Source of the DNA: Paroedura picta
Taxonomy: Eukaryota > Chordata > Lepidosauria > Squamata > Gekkonidae
Assembly: GCF_049243985.1 (NCBI RefSeq)
Contig: NC_135371.1
Location: forward strand, 1,451,501 to 1,515,500
Length of the DNA: 64,000 nt
Direction of reading: 5' to 3'
Below, one piece after another: positions 54,226 to 64,000 of this stretch (position 1 is the stretch's first letter; each line of letters opens with the position of its first letter). A program made the translations under genes and the position numbers. The notes under the pieces are model-generated. The model searched no databases and was not told where the DNA came from. It worked only from the letters and a program-made list of their open reading frames with translations.

Positions 54226-54564
54226 TAAGAATTAACCCAGGTGAGAAATCACATATATGCTTGCCTATATTCAGATGAAATAATTGACACAGGAGAACAA
54301 CCATGCCAATGTTCCCAGTGTGCAGATGTACAAAGGCAGTCCACTTCAAAAGTTACAGAAATGAGAAAGAAACCGGAGCACAGCACTGCACCATTAGACT
54401 TTCTTCAAGTCTTTTAATGCTAGTAAACAAGTATACGACTTCCAGAGTGTTCCTCAGTTCCACAAACACTTTCAGAAAACTATTCAGTGACAAGTCTTAT
54501 TGAAAAATTGTAAACTTCATTAAGAAAAGAAGTTTTCCCCTTTGTGGATTATATTCAGTAACAA

Positions 54565-54570
54565 AATAAA
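54565..54570 (+). terminator. Polyadenylation signal of unit F
   Basis: AATAAA following AGAAGTTTTCCCCTTTGTGG. The paralogous position behind unit G (60888-60893) also has AATAAA. Confidence 0.6.
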
Positions 54571-54571
54571 C

Positions 54572-55310
54572 TGACATTCTTTGAATCATAGTTCTCAAAA
54601 GGAACTACGGTAAGCCACATTGAGACTCCTGGTAGAGAAAAGTGACGTGAAACCGACTTGATTGCTGATATATATTTATAATAATAATATGCCGCATCAC
54701 TCTCGTTTTTATCGCACGGGTAGATTGCCCAAGGTACAGCAACCAGCAGGGGCACTGGATTAAGTAAATGACGTTTGCTATGTTACACTTAATAAAGGCC
54801 TCGATTTTGACTTCAGAATCTGATGTCTCACATTTAAAACGTGTACCGGCCTGACACTTTGGACACCTGGGGGTTCTTGGTGGAAAATGTGTCTTTTCCT
54901 TGAAATATTTCTTTGTGTGAACCCCCAAGTCAGCCGTGTTTTTACTGTGAGGAAAGGAGTCTACCCTAAGGGAATGATTAAGTGAGCTAGACAGAGAACA
55001 AACTCCAGAGCGGGGTCCCTCTCTTAGCAGACTAGAGGCCAAGCCTGAGGGAACCCAAGGGGGCTAGAATGCACACCTGCACGGGGGGGGGGGCTTCCTG
55101 GGTGCTGGCTACCTGACAGAAGGGTAGACCCTGGGAGGGGGGAAGGGAGGGGGGAGGCAGCAGTAAGACAGGAAAGGGGAGAGGGAGAGGGTCTGGCTCT
55201 CCTTCCCTTCCCCCGTCGGGTCTCTCCAGGGCAATCCTAAACACGTTGGTAACGGTGGGGTCTCGGGGGCTTCCCATGGCAACTCCAGAATACTGTAAGC
55301 ACATCCTTCT
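54572..55310 (-). mobile_element. Penelope-like retroelement fragment
   Basis: The minus-strand translation has VAMGSP in a GVAMGSPRDPTVTNVF context (RT motif) near 55300-55250, and near 54860-54680 the C-terminal GIY-YIG-like stretch NVIYLIQCPCWLLYLGQSTR then AIKTRVMRHI. The spacing is far too short for a complete element, so most of the RT is gone. Internal deletions and divergence suggest an old copy. Confidence 0.75.
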
Positions 55311-56010
55311 GCAATATTTATTTATTATTTATTTGTTTATTATATTTATATACTGCCTTCCTCAAGGGCTCAGGGCAGTTTCCAGAAAACAGGGAGGATA
55401 CAATTAACACATGGTAACAAGTAACAATAATAGCAGTAATATAACAATAATAATTTAACATGATAATAACAATGATACATAAAATAGAAATTGTGAGAGC
55501 CTCAGCTCAACTCTTACTGGGACCCAGTGGGTTAAACCGATTAGTGTTGGTCGTAGGGGGGGGGGGGCTTGGGGGCCAACTGGAAGCAATGGTTTGGTCG
55601 ACCTCAACCCAATGCCTGGCAGAGGAGCTCCCTCCGGGAGGAATCTGTTTGGGTTCCCTCGTGGCCCCGATCCCCTCTGGGAGCTCCTTCCACCGGGGGG
55701 GGGGGGGGCAGGATGGAGAAGGCTCTGGCCCCGGTGGAGGCCAGGCGGGCTTCCTCGGGGCCAGGGACCGCCAGGAGGCTGGAGGTGGCAGAGCGCGGGG
55801 CTCTCTCAGGAGGGGAGGTGGGGAGGCGGCCCCTCAGGGATCCTGGGCCCAGACCGCCTATGGCCAAGCAGCCCCTCGCCTCTTCTGCGGGAGGGGGGGG
55901 AGAGGCCCCTGGGGAGAAGGGCCAGGAGGCCGGGGGGGGTGGGGGGGGAAGGTCCATGACCCCCGCCCTCCCCGAGAGCCTCTCCCACCCCCTGCGGCCT
56001 AGGGCAGGGC
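55310..56010 (-). mobile_element. L2-like LINE 3' region, reversed
   Basis: Begins (plus strand) TATTTATTTATTATTTATTT ... CTGCCTTCCTCAAGGGCTCAG. The segment 55590-55870 matches 7560-7850. It abuts the CpG island of unit G. Confidence 0.6.
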
Positions 56011-56570
56011 AGGGCAGGGCAGGGTAAGGTCGGGGGCGGGCAGACCAGTCCCTGCCCGCCCCCCCCCCGCGTCCCCCTGCGCCTGGCTGGCCTTCCGGGG
56101 GCTCCTCCAGGGCCCGTCCAGCCGCCCGAGGGGAGGGGAGGGGAGGGGAGGGGAGGGCGCCGCGGGGCTGGGGCTGGGGCGAGGGGCGGCCCGGTCTCCC
56201 TCCGCCTGCCGGCTCGGGGCAGCCTCCGCCCGGCCCAGCCAGCCAGCCAGGCAGGAGTCAGGCCGAGGGGGAAGGGGCCGCCAGTCCAACCGGTAAGGCG
56301 CACGGGGGGGGGGGGCTCCGCCTTTGTCCCTTGGAGCGGGGAGGGGGGCGGGGGGCGGCCTGCGGGGGGGGGGTCTTGGAGAGACCCCTCCCTCCCCCTC
56401 CCCCCCTTCCTCCGGCCACCTCCGCCCGCCTGGGCTCGGCTGGGCTCCCGGGGGGGGGGCGGCCTGTGCGGGGAGCGGCAGAAGTCGTGGCCTGAAGGAG
56501 GCGGCCCGAGGGCAGGAGCCGCGCAGGAGGAGGAGGACCACGCCCCCTGAGAGCCCATCCTGGCCCTTTG
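56010..56570 (+). promoter_or_regulatory. CpG island and first exon of unit G
   Basis: Nearly identical to 60930-61400 in front of unit H: (GAGGG)n run, GGGCGCCGCGGGGCTGGGGC, then first exon end GTCCAACCG (56292) with a GTAAGG donor. Very CpG-rich. Confidence 0.65.
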
Positions 56571-56589
56571 CGCAGCGCTCCGGGGCGGC

Positions 56590-56910
56590 TTTCAGGTGTC
56601 CCTTGGGGGAGGAGAGGAAGGGAAGGCGACTGGAAGCTGCTTTGAGCCTCCTTCAGGAAGAGGAAAGCGGCATAGAAGAACCAACTCTTCTTCTTCTTCT
56701 TCTTCTTCTTCTTCTTCTTCTTCTTCTTCTTCTTCTTCTTCTTCTTCTTCTTCTTCTTCTTCTTCTTCTTCTTCTTCTTCTTCTTCTTCTTCTTCTTCTT
56801 CTTCTTCTTCTTCTTCTTCTTCTTCTTCTTCTTCTTCTTCTTCTTCTTCTTCTTCTTCTTCTTCTTCTTCTTCTTCTTCTTCTTCTTCTTCTTCTTCTTC
56901 TTCTTCGCAG
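56590..56910 (+). repeat. SINE 3' part with (TTC)~74 expansion at the unit G splice acceptor
   Basis: The SINE body end (GGAAGCTGCTTTGAGCCTCC, CATAGAAGAACCAA) is followed by an uninterrupted TTC run at 56685-56906, then GCAG and the exon at 56911. Confidence 0.92.
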
Positions 56911-57136
56911 GAGGTCACTTCCCCGGCATTTGCCTGTATTGGGAATAACTGAGAATTTAAACGTTGGGAATAACTGAGATTTTTAACATTGTTTTATCGG
57001 GTTCTGTTCTAATTATAAACCACCATGAGCCTTTTGGGAGTGTAGATGCCAACTAATAAATAAACACAGAAGAATCTGGCAGAGGAGGAAGGTGATAAAG
57101 CGCTCCAGGTGAAGCGTGTTTGGAGACAAAGGGAGG

Positions 57137-57556
57137 ATGAGGGAGGAGCCGGACTCACCTGCCCCTGGATCAGGAAAAGGTCTGGAAGGCACCGAGGTTG
57201 GGAGCAGGAAAGAGCGGTGGGCAGGAACTGTGCAGGAGAGCCCGGGAGACAATGTCCTCCTTTCCCATGTGTGGCACCAGCAATTCCGGCAGTTCCGCTA
57301 CAGGGAGGCGGCGGGGGGGCCCCGGGAGGTGTGCAGCCGGCTCCACCGTCCGTGCCGCCGCTGGCTGGAGCCGGAGAGGAGCACCAAGAAGCAGATGCTG
57401 GACCGGGTGATCCTGGAGCAGTTCCTGGCCCTCCTGAACCGGGAGATGCAGGGCTGGGTGAGAGGATGCGGGCCGGAGAGCAGCGCCCAGGCGGTGGCCC
57501 TGGCCGAAGGCTTCCTCCTCAGCCAGGCCCAGCCGCAGGAGGACCACGAGCGGCAG
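57137..57556 (+). CDS. Unit G exon: SCAN domain
   Basis: 140 codons; [19 protein letters not shown]-terminus, SCAN with [37 protein letters not shown] and [12 protein letters not shown]. One extra Gly relative to H. Confidence 0.9.
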
Positions 57557-60049
57557 GTGAGGGGGATTCATCTAGGTACAGTAGTGGGGTGGGAAATATG
57601 AACAATACTCTCAAAATCCACAGAAATAGACCCTGCCCTTAATACCCTCCCCCCCTGCCCTCCGGTCTGTTTCCTGTTTCTCTTTTCTGTCCCCTTAATG
57701 GGATTCTCCTTTCTTTTTCAGGGCATGACCATGCAGGACCTTCACCCTGGAGCCATTTTTCTGGGTAAGATTGAAAAGGGTGTTTTTCATAACGGGAGGT
57801 GGGCTGTCTTGATGCCCCAAGAAAGGTGCCCCTCCTCCTCAACTCCACTGGACAAACAGACCACGGCTCCACCTGTGAGAATTGTTTCACCTTCGGATCA
57901 GTCAGAATTGTGGAAGCAAAAAGCTCTGAAGTGGGGATTGCGGGACGGTTCCAGTTAGGAGCCAAGAGAGGGAGAATCTTATCCCACCTTCCCCTCTGCA
58001 CTGAGATGCCAGGAGGCCTGGGAGTCAGAACTCCTTCCGTTTGCCCTCTTACTTCTTCCAGGTGGTGCCAAACATTCTTCGCCTTCTCTTTGTGACAGAG
58101 AGGAAGCAGCCTCCACGCGGCCTACTTGGGTAAGCGTGGAGCTCTGGATCGTGGCCGTGGGTGCCTCTCCTCACCTTCCCTTGGCTGTTTTCTGGGCTGC
58201 TCATTGGATAGAAAATGAGAATGGAGGTTTGAATCCTGACTGTCAGCATGCTATTATAGACTCTTTAATTGTCCTCAGCCGGGGAAGATTTCTGACGTTT
58301 CCTGAGAAGAGTTTGTTTGTGTGCTTCTCTTTCCAGGGCCAGGTGACCTTGGAGGAGGTGTCTGTCCATTTCTCGGAGGAGGAGTGGGCTCTGCTGGATC
58401 CGGACCAGAGAAACCTTCACCAGGAAGTCATGGCGGAGAACGGCCAGAACGTGGCCTCTCTGGGTGAGGCTCCCCTGGCTCTCAATCGGCAGAGGCTGAA
58501 GGCAGAACTCATTCCTCCCACGAAGGACGTCAGTCCTGACCAGCATGGCCTGTTCACTGTGGGGCAGACAGGGAAGAAAGGGATGAGTGGGGTCCTTCTG
58601 CTGTTTTCGGTCTGCTCATACCAATGTTGGCCTTGGTATGGCTCGGAATTTTAGAAAAATGTGCACAGCCCTGAAGGGCAAACCAAGAAAGATAGACGTG
58701 GGTGAGTTTTCCCGGGTGAATTTCTGCTTGATGTGCTGCCCTTGGAATCAGAGGGGCTGGGACATCCTTCTGGTTCCTTGGTGGAGGGGGAGGCAAGGGA
58801 ATGCATGCAGTTCTCAGCTCATTTCGGGTTGATGGGTATAAAACGTGTCTTAAATACAGAAAACAGATTTATGCCTGAAAATGACATTTCACATTGTTAT
58901 TAGGCGTCTTGCAGGACCCATTGCCACCTTCTCCCCTCCTGAAAGGGACTCTTTAAAGGGGGAGGAGCCCTTGGTTAGAATGTCATGCTGGGATGTCGGG
59001 CCTTGAAGGACATGGGAGGGGGTCAAAGACACTCTTTTCCGGTGGTTCCAGGCAGAGTTTCCCTGCTCCCTTCTTCTTCTCTACTTTGGGCTACCATCAG
59101 GATCACCAGAGGGATTCTTATGCACCCCACTGGTCCACTTTGTTTGTGATGGAATTTAATGCAAGAAAAATCAACAGCTGATCAGCACAGGGTTAGGATT
59201 AGTCCCTCTCAAATAATTTCTATCTTGCCTTTATCCAGAGCTGTTCATTCCTTCTTTACTTGATTCTCCTTTTCCCTGAATGTCATGCCTGTCTTTTCTC
59301 TATATTTTCAAGAGGCTGAAGGACCCCAATTGACGTCCGTGGAAGAGCCACACCACCACCTCCTGGAGAGGAAACAGCAGAAAAGAATCAAGGAAACAAA
59401 ATGGAAAAGAGAAAATAAATCCTCTCTTCAGGATGCCTCATCCCAGGTGCTAGAAAGATACCACAGAATGAACACAGGGGAAAGACCTCATCAATGGTTG
59501 GAAGGTAGAAGGAAGGATTCTCGGAACGGTATCCTTGTCATTCATCCACAAATACACACAGCAGGCAAATCATGTAAATGCCTGGAGTGTGGAAAGAACG
59601 ATGCTCAGAGGTCACACTATAAATCCCATCAGGATATCCACCTTAGATTGAAACTATATGAATGCTTGGAGTGTGGAAATAGCTATGCTCGGAGATCACA
59701 CCTTAAATCTCATCAACGTATCCACACTGGGGATAAACCATTTAAATGCTTGGAGTGTGGAAAAAGCTTTGCTTGGTCCTCACAACTTAAATCCCATCAA
59801 CCTGTCCACACAGGGGAGAAACCATATGAATGCTTTGAGTGTGGAAAGAGCTTTGGTTGGAGTTCACACCTGAAATCCCATCAACGTCACACTGGGGAGA
59901 AACCCTATAAATGCTTGGAGTGTGGAAGGGGCTTTGCCCAGAGTTCACAACTTAAATCCCATCAACGTATCCACACTGGAGATAATCCACATGAATGCCC
60001 AGAAGTTGGGAAGGGTTTTCCTTTGAGTTCACGTCTTAAACTATATTGA
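57137..60049 (+). CDS. Unit G: SCAN-KRAB-C2H2 zinc-finger protein with a short array
   Basis: Predicted protein of about 464 residues. Coding exons are 57137-57556 (SCAN), 57722-57764 (43 bp), 58062-58129 (68 bp), 58337-58463 (127 bp KRAB) and 59313-60049, sum 1,395 bp, open and in phase. The second exon is 6 bp shorter than in F, in frame ([14 protein letters not shown]). Only five finger-like repeats remain against 17 intact ones in F, one lacking a residue between its histidines (HQRHTGEK) and one with Phe replaced by Asp. Introns are almost identical to those of H. AATAAA is at 60888-60893, about 15 bp before the CpG island of H begins. Confidence 0.85.
58337..58463 (+). CDS. Unit G exon: KRAB A-box
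   Basis: 127 bp; [20 protein letters not shown] and [22 protein letters not shown], donor GTGAGG. Confidence 0.9.
59313..60049 (+). CDS. Unit G finger exon: five C2H2 repeats
   Basis: Starts [19 protein letters not shown] after TATTTTCAAG. The spacer is the same as in F, including the decayed [14 protein letters not shown] finger. Five repeats follow, then a relic ([14 protein letters not shown]) and TGA. Confidence 0.88.
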
Positions 60050-60893
60050 TGCCTGTAGTGAGATAAGAGCCTTGGTCACTTTTTACACCCTACTATCATT
60101 CAAGAAACCCACGCTTTGTTGGGTGGGCTTCACATAAATTATTGGAGTGTGGAAACGCTTAACTCAAAAGACAAATCTCAAGATATGTCTCAAATCATTG
60201 ACACATGAAGTAATGACGGACACAAGGCTTGCTTCTCTCTCTGTGCTAGCTTGCTCTGAAGAAGGTTGGTCTTAAGCTTGGTAGAAGCTTGGCTTGAAGC
60301 TTCCCCGCCTTCTCCAGCAGGTTAGCCTTTGATTTTATTTTCAGCCCAGGAAAGCAGACTTTTCAATATACATGTTAGCCATGAAAGTTTACAGAAGAGT
60401 TTGTTTCTGTACACAGTACATTGTTATCAGAGTGCAAGACATGGCTTAATCTTCACCCAGGAAGGTTTCTCCAGATTAGCTGTTTACAGAAACCCTGCCT
60501 TCCTGATGATTACACAGAGACCAGAGACTGACCTTTCCTGACCCTGCCCCAGCCGCGGGTGTGCCCAACAGCTAGGAGCAGAGACAAGATTAGACAAATC
60601 CCTACAACATCAGGTAGCTGACACAGGAGAGCAACCATGCCAATGTTCCCAGTGTGCAGATACACAAAGGCAGTCCGGTACAAACGTTGCACAAATGAGA
60701 AAATAACGGAAACACAACACTGCACCATTAGAATCTCGTCATGTCTTTTAATGCTAGTAAACTGGTAGGAGACTTGCCAGTCCCACAATCATCTTCAGAA
60801 AACAAGTTCTTCAGTGATGTTTAAATGAAAAATAGTAAACTTCATCAACAAAAGAAGTTTTTCCTCTGTGTATTATGTTCTATAAGAAATAAA
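60050..60893 (+). other. 3' untranslated region and flank of unit G with a ~390-bp insertion
   Basis: About 60065-60200 and 60625-60893 match the unit F flank (54240-54570). The stretch about 60215-60610 has no counterpart in F and is an insertion of unknown type. AATAAA at 60888-60893. Confidence 0.55.
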
Positions 60894-60929
60894 AGTATCT
60901 GAGTCCCCGGGAGAGCCCCGCCCCCCCAA

Positions 60930-61420
60930 GCCTCCTCCAGGGCCCGCCCAGCCCCTGCGCAGCGCCCCCTCCAGCCGCCCGAGGGGAGGGGAGGGGAGGG
61001 GCGGGCGCCGCGGGGCTGGGGCTGGGGCGAGGGGCGGCCCCGGTCTCCCTCCGCCTGCCGGCTCGGGGCAGCCTCCGCCCGGCCCAGCCAGCCAGCCAGG
61101 CAGGAGTCAGGCCGAGGGGGAAGGGGCCGCCAGTCCAACCGGTAAGGCGCACGGGGGGGGGGCTCCGTCTTTGTCCTTGGAGCGGGGAGGGGGGCGGCCT
61201 GTGGGGGGGGTCTTGGAGAGCCCCCTCCCTCCCTTCCTCCGGCCACCTCCGCTCGGCTGGGCTCCTGGGGGGGCGGCCTGTGCGGGGAGCGGCAGAAGGA
61301 GGCGGCCCGAGGGCAGGAGCCGCGCAGGAGGAGGAGGAGGAGGACCACGCCCCGTGAGAGCCCATCCTGGCCCTTTGCGGAGCGCTCCGGGGCGGCTCCC
61401 CCGTCCTCCCTCGGGCTGGG
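60930..61420 (+). promoter_or_regulatory. CpG island and first exon of unit H
   Basis: Nearly identical to the island of unit G. The first exon ends GTCCAACCG (61141) at GTAAGG. Confidence 0.65.
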
Positions 61421-61794
61421 CCTGCAGGGCTCTCTGTCCCTCGGATGGCCACGCGGTTCCCAGCCCTCATTTGCCCATCTTGGCCCCTCCAAGTCCCCTC
61501 AGAGGCCTCCCCTCCTCCCGGCAGGACTGGGCCATCCAGCCCCCCCTCGCCCCCACCCCCACCCCCGGGCTCCCAGTTGGCTCCGGCTTCTTTCCCACTC
61601 CCGGCTCCCAAGGGTTGTGTCAACTGCCCCTGTGCCATGGCCCTGCCTTCCCAGCTGGCCCGGGGTCAGGACGGGACTCTTGGAGCAAGACAGAAGCCCT
61701 CCATTCTTACGCCAGCCAGCCAGCCGTCAGGAATCACAACTTTCCTCTTCTGTTGCAGGTCATCTACCTGCTGGTGGGTCGGGTAAGATTCCCC

Positions 61795-61943
61795 CACATG
61801 CAGTCAGCCCTGGCCTTGCCACGGCCCCGATGAAGCTGTCTGGACCCAGCAGTCATATCAGGGCTCTCTGCTTTGAGACTCCTTCTGGGAGAGAAGACTG
61901 GCATAGAAGAGCCAACCCTTCCTCTTCTTCTTCTTCTTCGCAG
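61795..61943 (+). mobile_element. SINE 3' part supplying the unit H splice acceptor
   Basis: CCACATGCAGTCAGCC, GCCACGGCCCCGATGAAGCT and CTTTGAGACTCCTTCTGGG, ending CCTCTTCTTCTTCTTCTTCG then CAG, exon from 61944. Confidence 0.75.
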
Positions 61944-62165
61944 GAGGTCACTGCCCCGGCCCCTGCCTGTATTGGGAATAACTGAGAATTTAAAGGTTGG
62001 GAATAACTGAGAATTTTAACATTGTTTTTGGGGGTTATATTTTAATTGTAAACCACCATGAGCCATTTGGGAGTGGTGGTTTAGAAGCCAAATAATAAAT
62101 AAATCTGGCAGAGGAGGAAGGTGATGAAGCGCTCCAGGTGAAGCGTGTTTGGAGACAAAGGGAGG

Positions 62166-63522
62166 ATGAGGGAGGAGCCGGACTCACCTGTCCCTGGATC
62201 AGGAAAAGGTCTGGACGGCACCGAGGTTGGGAGCAGAAAGGAGCTGTGGCCAGGAACTGTGCAGGAGAGCCCGGGAGACGATGTCCTCCCTTCCCATGTG
62301 TGGCACCAGCAGTTCTGGCAGTTCCGTTATGAGGGTGCCCAGGGACCCCGGGAGGTGTGCAGCCGGCTCCACCGTCCGTGCCGCCGCTGGCTGGAGCCGG
62401 AGAGGAGCACCAAGCGGGAGATGCTGGACCTGGTGATCCTGGAGCAGTTCCTGGCCGTCCTGCCCCGGGAGATGCAGGGCTGGGTGAGAGGATGCGGGCC
62501 GGAGAGCAGCGCCCAGGCGGTGGCCCTGGCCGAAGGCTTCCTCCTCAGCCAGGCCCAGCCGCAGGAGGACCACGAGCGGCAGGTGAGGGGGATTCATCTA
62601 GGTACAGCGGTGGGGTGGGAAATATGAACAATACTCTCAAAATCCACAGAAATAGACCCTGCCCTTAATACCCTCCCCCCCTGCCCTCCGGTCTGTTTCC
62701 TGTTTCTCTTTTCTGTCCCCTTAATGGGATTCTCCTTTCTTTTTCAGGGCATGACCATGCAGGACCTTTACCCTGGAGCCATTTTTCTGGGTAAGATTGA
62801 AAAGGGTGTTTTTCATAACGGGAGGTGGGCTGTCTTGATGCCCCAAGAAAGGTGCCCCTCCTCCTCAACTCCACTGGACAAACAGACCACGGCTCCACCT
62901 GTGAGAATTGTTTCACCTTCGGATCAGTCAGAATTGTGGAAGCAAAAAGCTCTGAAGTGGGGATTGCGGGACGGTTCCAGTTAGGAGCCACGGCAGGGAG
63001 AATCTTATCCCGCCTTCCCCTCTGCACTGAGATGCCAGGAGGCCTGGGAGTCAGAACTCCTTCCGTTTGCCCTCTTACTTCTTCCAGGTGGTGCCAAACA
63101 TTCTTTGCCTTCCCTTTGTGACAGAGAGGAAGCAGCCTCCATGCAGCCTACTTGGGTAAGCGTGGAGCTCTGGATCGTGGCCTTGGGTGCCTCTCCTCAC
63201 CTTCCCTTGGCTAGGGCGAGTCTCCTTCTGTCTCCTTCCCTTGGCTGTTTTCTGGGCTGCTCACTGGATAGAAAATGAGAATGGAGGTTTGAATCCTGAC
63301 TGTCAGCAGAGTTATTATGGACTCTTTAATTGTCCTCAGCCGGGGAAGATTTCTGACATTTCCTGAGAAGAGTGTTTGTGTGCTTCTCTTTCCAGGGCCG
63401 GGTGACCCTGGAGGAGGTGTCTGTCCATTTCACGGAGGAGGAGTGGGCTCTGCTGGATCCGGGCCAGAGGAGGCTTCACCAGGAAGTCATGGCGGAGAAT
63501 GGCCAGAACGTGGCCTCTCTGG
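62166..63522 (+). CDS. Unit H: SCAN-KRAB part of a zinc-finger gene, incomplete at the right edge
   Basis: Coding exons are 62166-62582 (SCAN, 139 codons), 62748-62790 (43 bp), 63088-63155 (68 bp) and 63396-63522 (127 bp KRAB). All are open with GT/AG borders and the same phases as G. SCAN reads [18 protein letters not shown] and [22 protein letters not shown] reads [20 protein letters not shown] and [22 protein letters not shown], closer to F than G at several positions, suggesting gene conversion or mosaic ancestry. The finger exon must lie beyond 64000. Confidence 0.88.
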
Positions 63523-63621
63523 GTGAGGCAGGAGGGGGAAGGACTTCCATAGATTATGGAATGTCAACAGCAGCCTCTTCTTGAGTCTTTCAGAGCAGCC
63601 ACAGAATAGAGTGTCTCAAAG

Positions 63622-63747
63622 CCGGGGTAGTCAACCTGTGGTACTCCAGATGTCCATGGACTACAATTCCCATGAGCTTTTGCTGGCAGGGGCTCATGGG
63701 AATTGTAGTCCATGGACATCTGGAGGACCACAGGTTGACTACCCCTG
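63622..63747. mobile_element. Palindromic hAT-type MITE (126 bp) absent from unit F
   Basis: CCGGGGTAGTCAACCTGTGG and complementary right end ACAGGTTGACTACCCCTG. Flanks TCTCAAAG and TTCTAAAG are similar but not identical. The equivalent place in unit F (about 50733) has no insert. Confidence 0.85.
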
Positions 63748-64000
63748 TTCTAAAGAATGGCAATAACAAAGAGAATACCAAGAATACTATTTATAGGGAC
63801 TATTTATAGACACTCAACATGCATTTTCCAAAGTTTGAAAAGACGTTTCCTTGTCTGAAGACTTCACATCCCCCTATGGTCCTTGAGGAGGGTTAGTGTG
63901 GGGCAGGGAAGGAAGAAAGGGATGAATCGGCTCCTTCTGCTATCCATCGCCACCTGTCCTGAAAGGGACTCTTCAAAGGGGGAGGAACACTTGATCAGAA

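Noticed and set aside
56324-56977. Open frames with long Leu, Ser or Glu runs on both strands
   Set aside because: They are translations of the (TTC)n microsatellite and adjoining CpG island.

Overview
The window is a C2H2 zinc-finger gene cluster from a vertebrate, almost certainly a squamate reptile (lizard or snake). Eight related transcription units encode SCAN-KRAB-C2H2 zinc-finger proteins. The squamate call rests on the repeats: a full Sauria-type SINE with a 14-bp target-site duplication (53946-54225), 5S-rRNA-derived SINEs, and CR1/L3-like and L2-like LINE tails. The species cannot be named from the sequence.

Layout: units A (minus, 8717-463) and B (minus, 17931-12224) read leftwards. 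Units C (plus, ~20133-25621), D (plus, ~30938-35234), E (plus, 39628-45259), F (plus, 47891-53649), G (plus, 57137-60049) and H (plus, from 62166, running off the right edge) read rightwards. B and C are head to head. The shared plan is five coding exons: a SCAN exon of about 372-420 bp ending in phase 0; a small exon of 49 bp (43 bp in G and H); a small exon of 68-74 bp; a 127-bp KRAB A-box exon; and one large finger exon starting with the completing bases of a Glu or Asp codon. In A, B, E, F and G the exon lengths add up to an exact multiple of three with GT/AG sites, so these five look intact (about 695, 662, 690, 804 and 464 residues). C has lost the 49-bp exon and its third exon is out of frame. 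D has lost most of its SCAN exon and both small exons, and has a stop in its KRAB exon, although its finger array is still open. H lacks only the part beyond the window.

Promoters fall into two classes. A-E carry a shared module in the direction of transcription (a GGGTTAAAGGG-type box, a TTCCTAGA box and, except in E, a CACGTGAC E-box). A-D also carry a GC-rich CTCTGCxCATGxGCAGAG inverted repeat in the leader. F-H instead start in large CpG islands with a non-coding exon ending CCAACCG|gtaagg. In F-H the splice acceptor of the next exon is supplied by the (TTC)n tail of a SINE, expanded to about 74 triplets in G. G and H are a very recent duplication, and F is an older relative. Finger arrays have changed by whole-finger duplication (two fingers in A, five in F), by gain or loss of fingers between the sister arrays C and D, and by 3' truncation, with degenerate finger sequence left after the stop codons.

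The proteins are expected to be nuclear. SCAN would mediate homo- and heterodimers between neighbours, KRAB would recruit a co-repressor (here with non-consensus residues at the TRIM28-contact positions), and the arrays would bind distinct DNA sequences. Such clusters typically evolve against transposons, and this one is rich in them: CR1/L3, L2, a Penelope-like remnant, three SINE families, hAT-type MITEs and an unassigned 880-bp terminal-inverted-repeat element. No rRNA, tRNA, CRISPR or prokaryotic features were seen.
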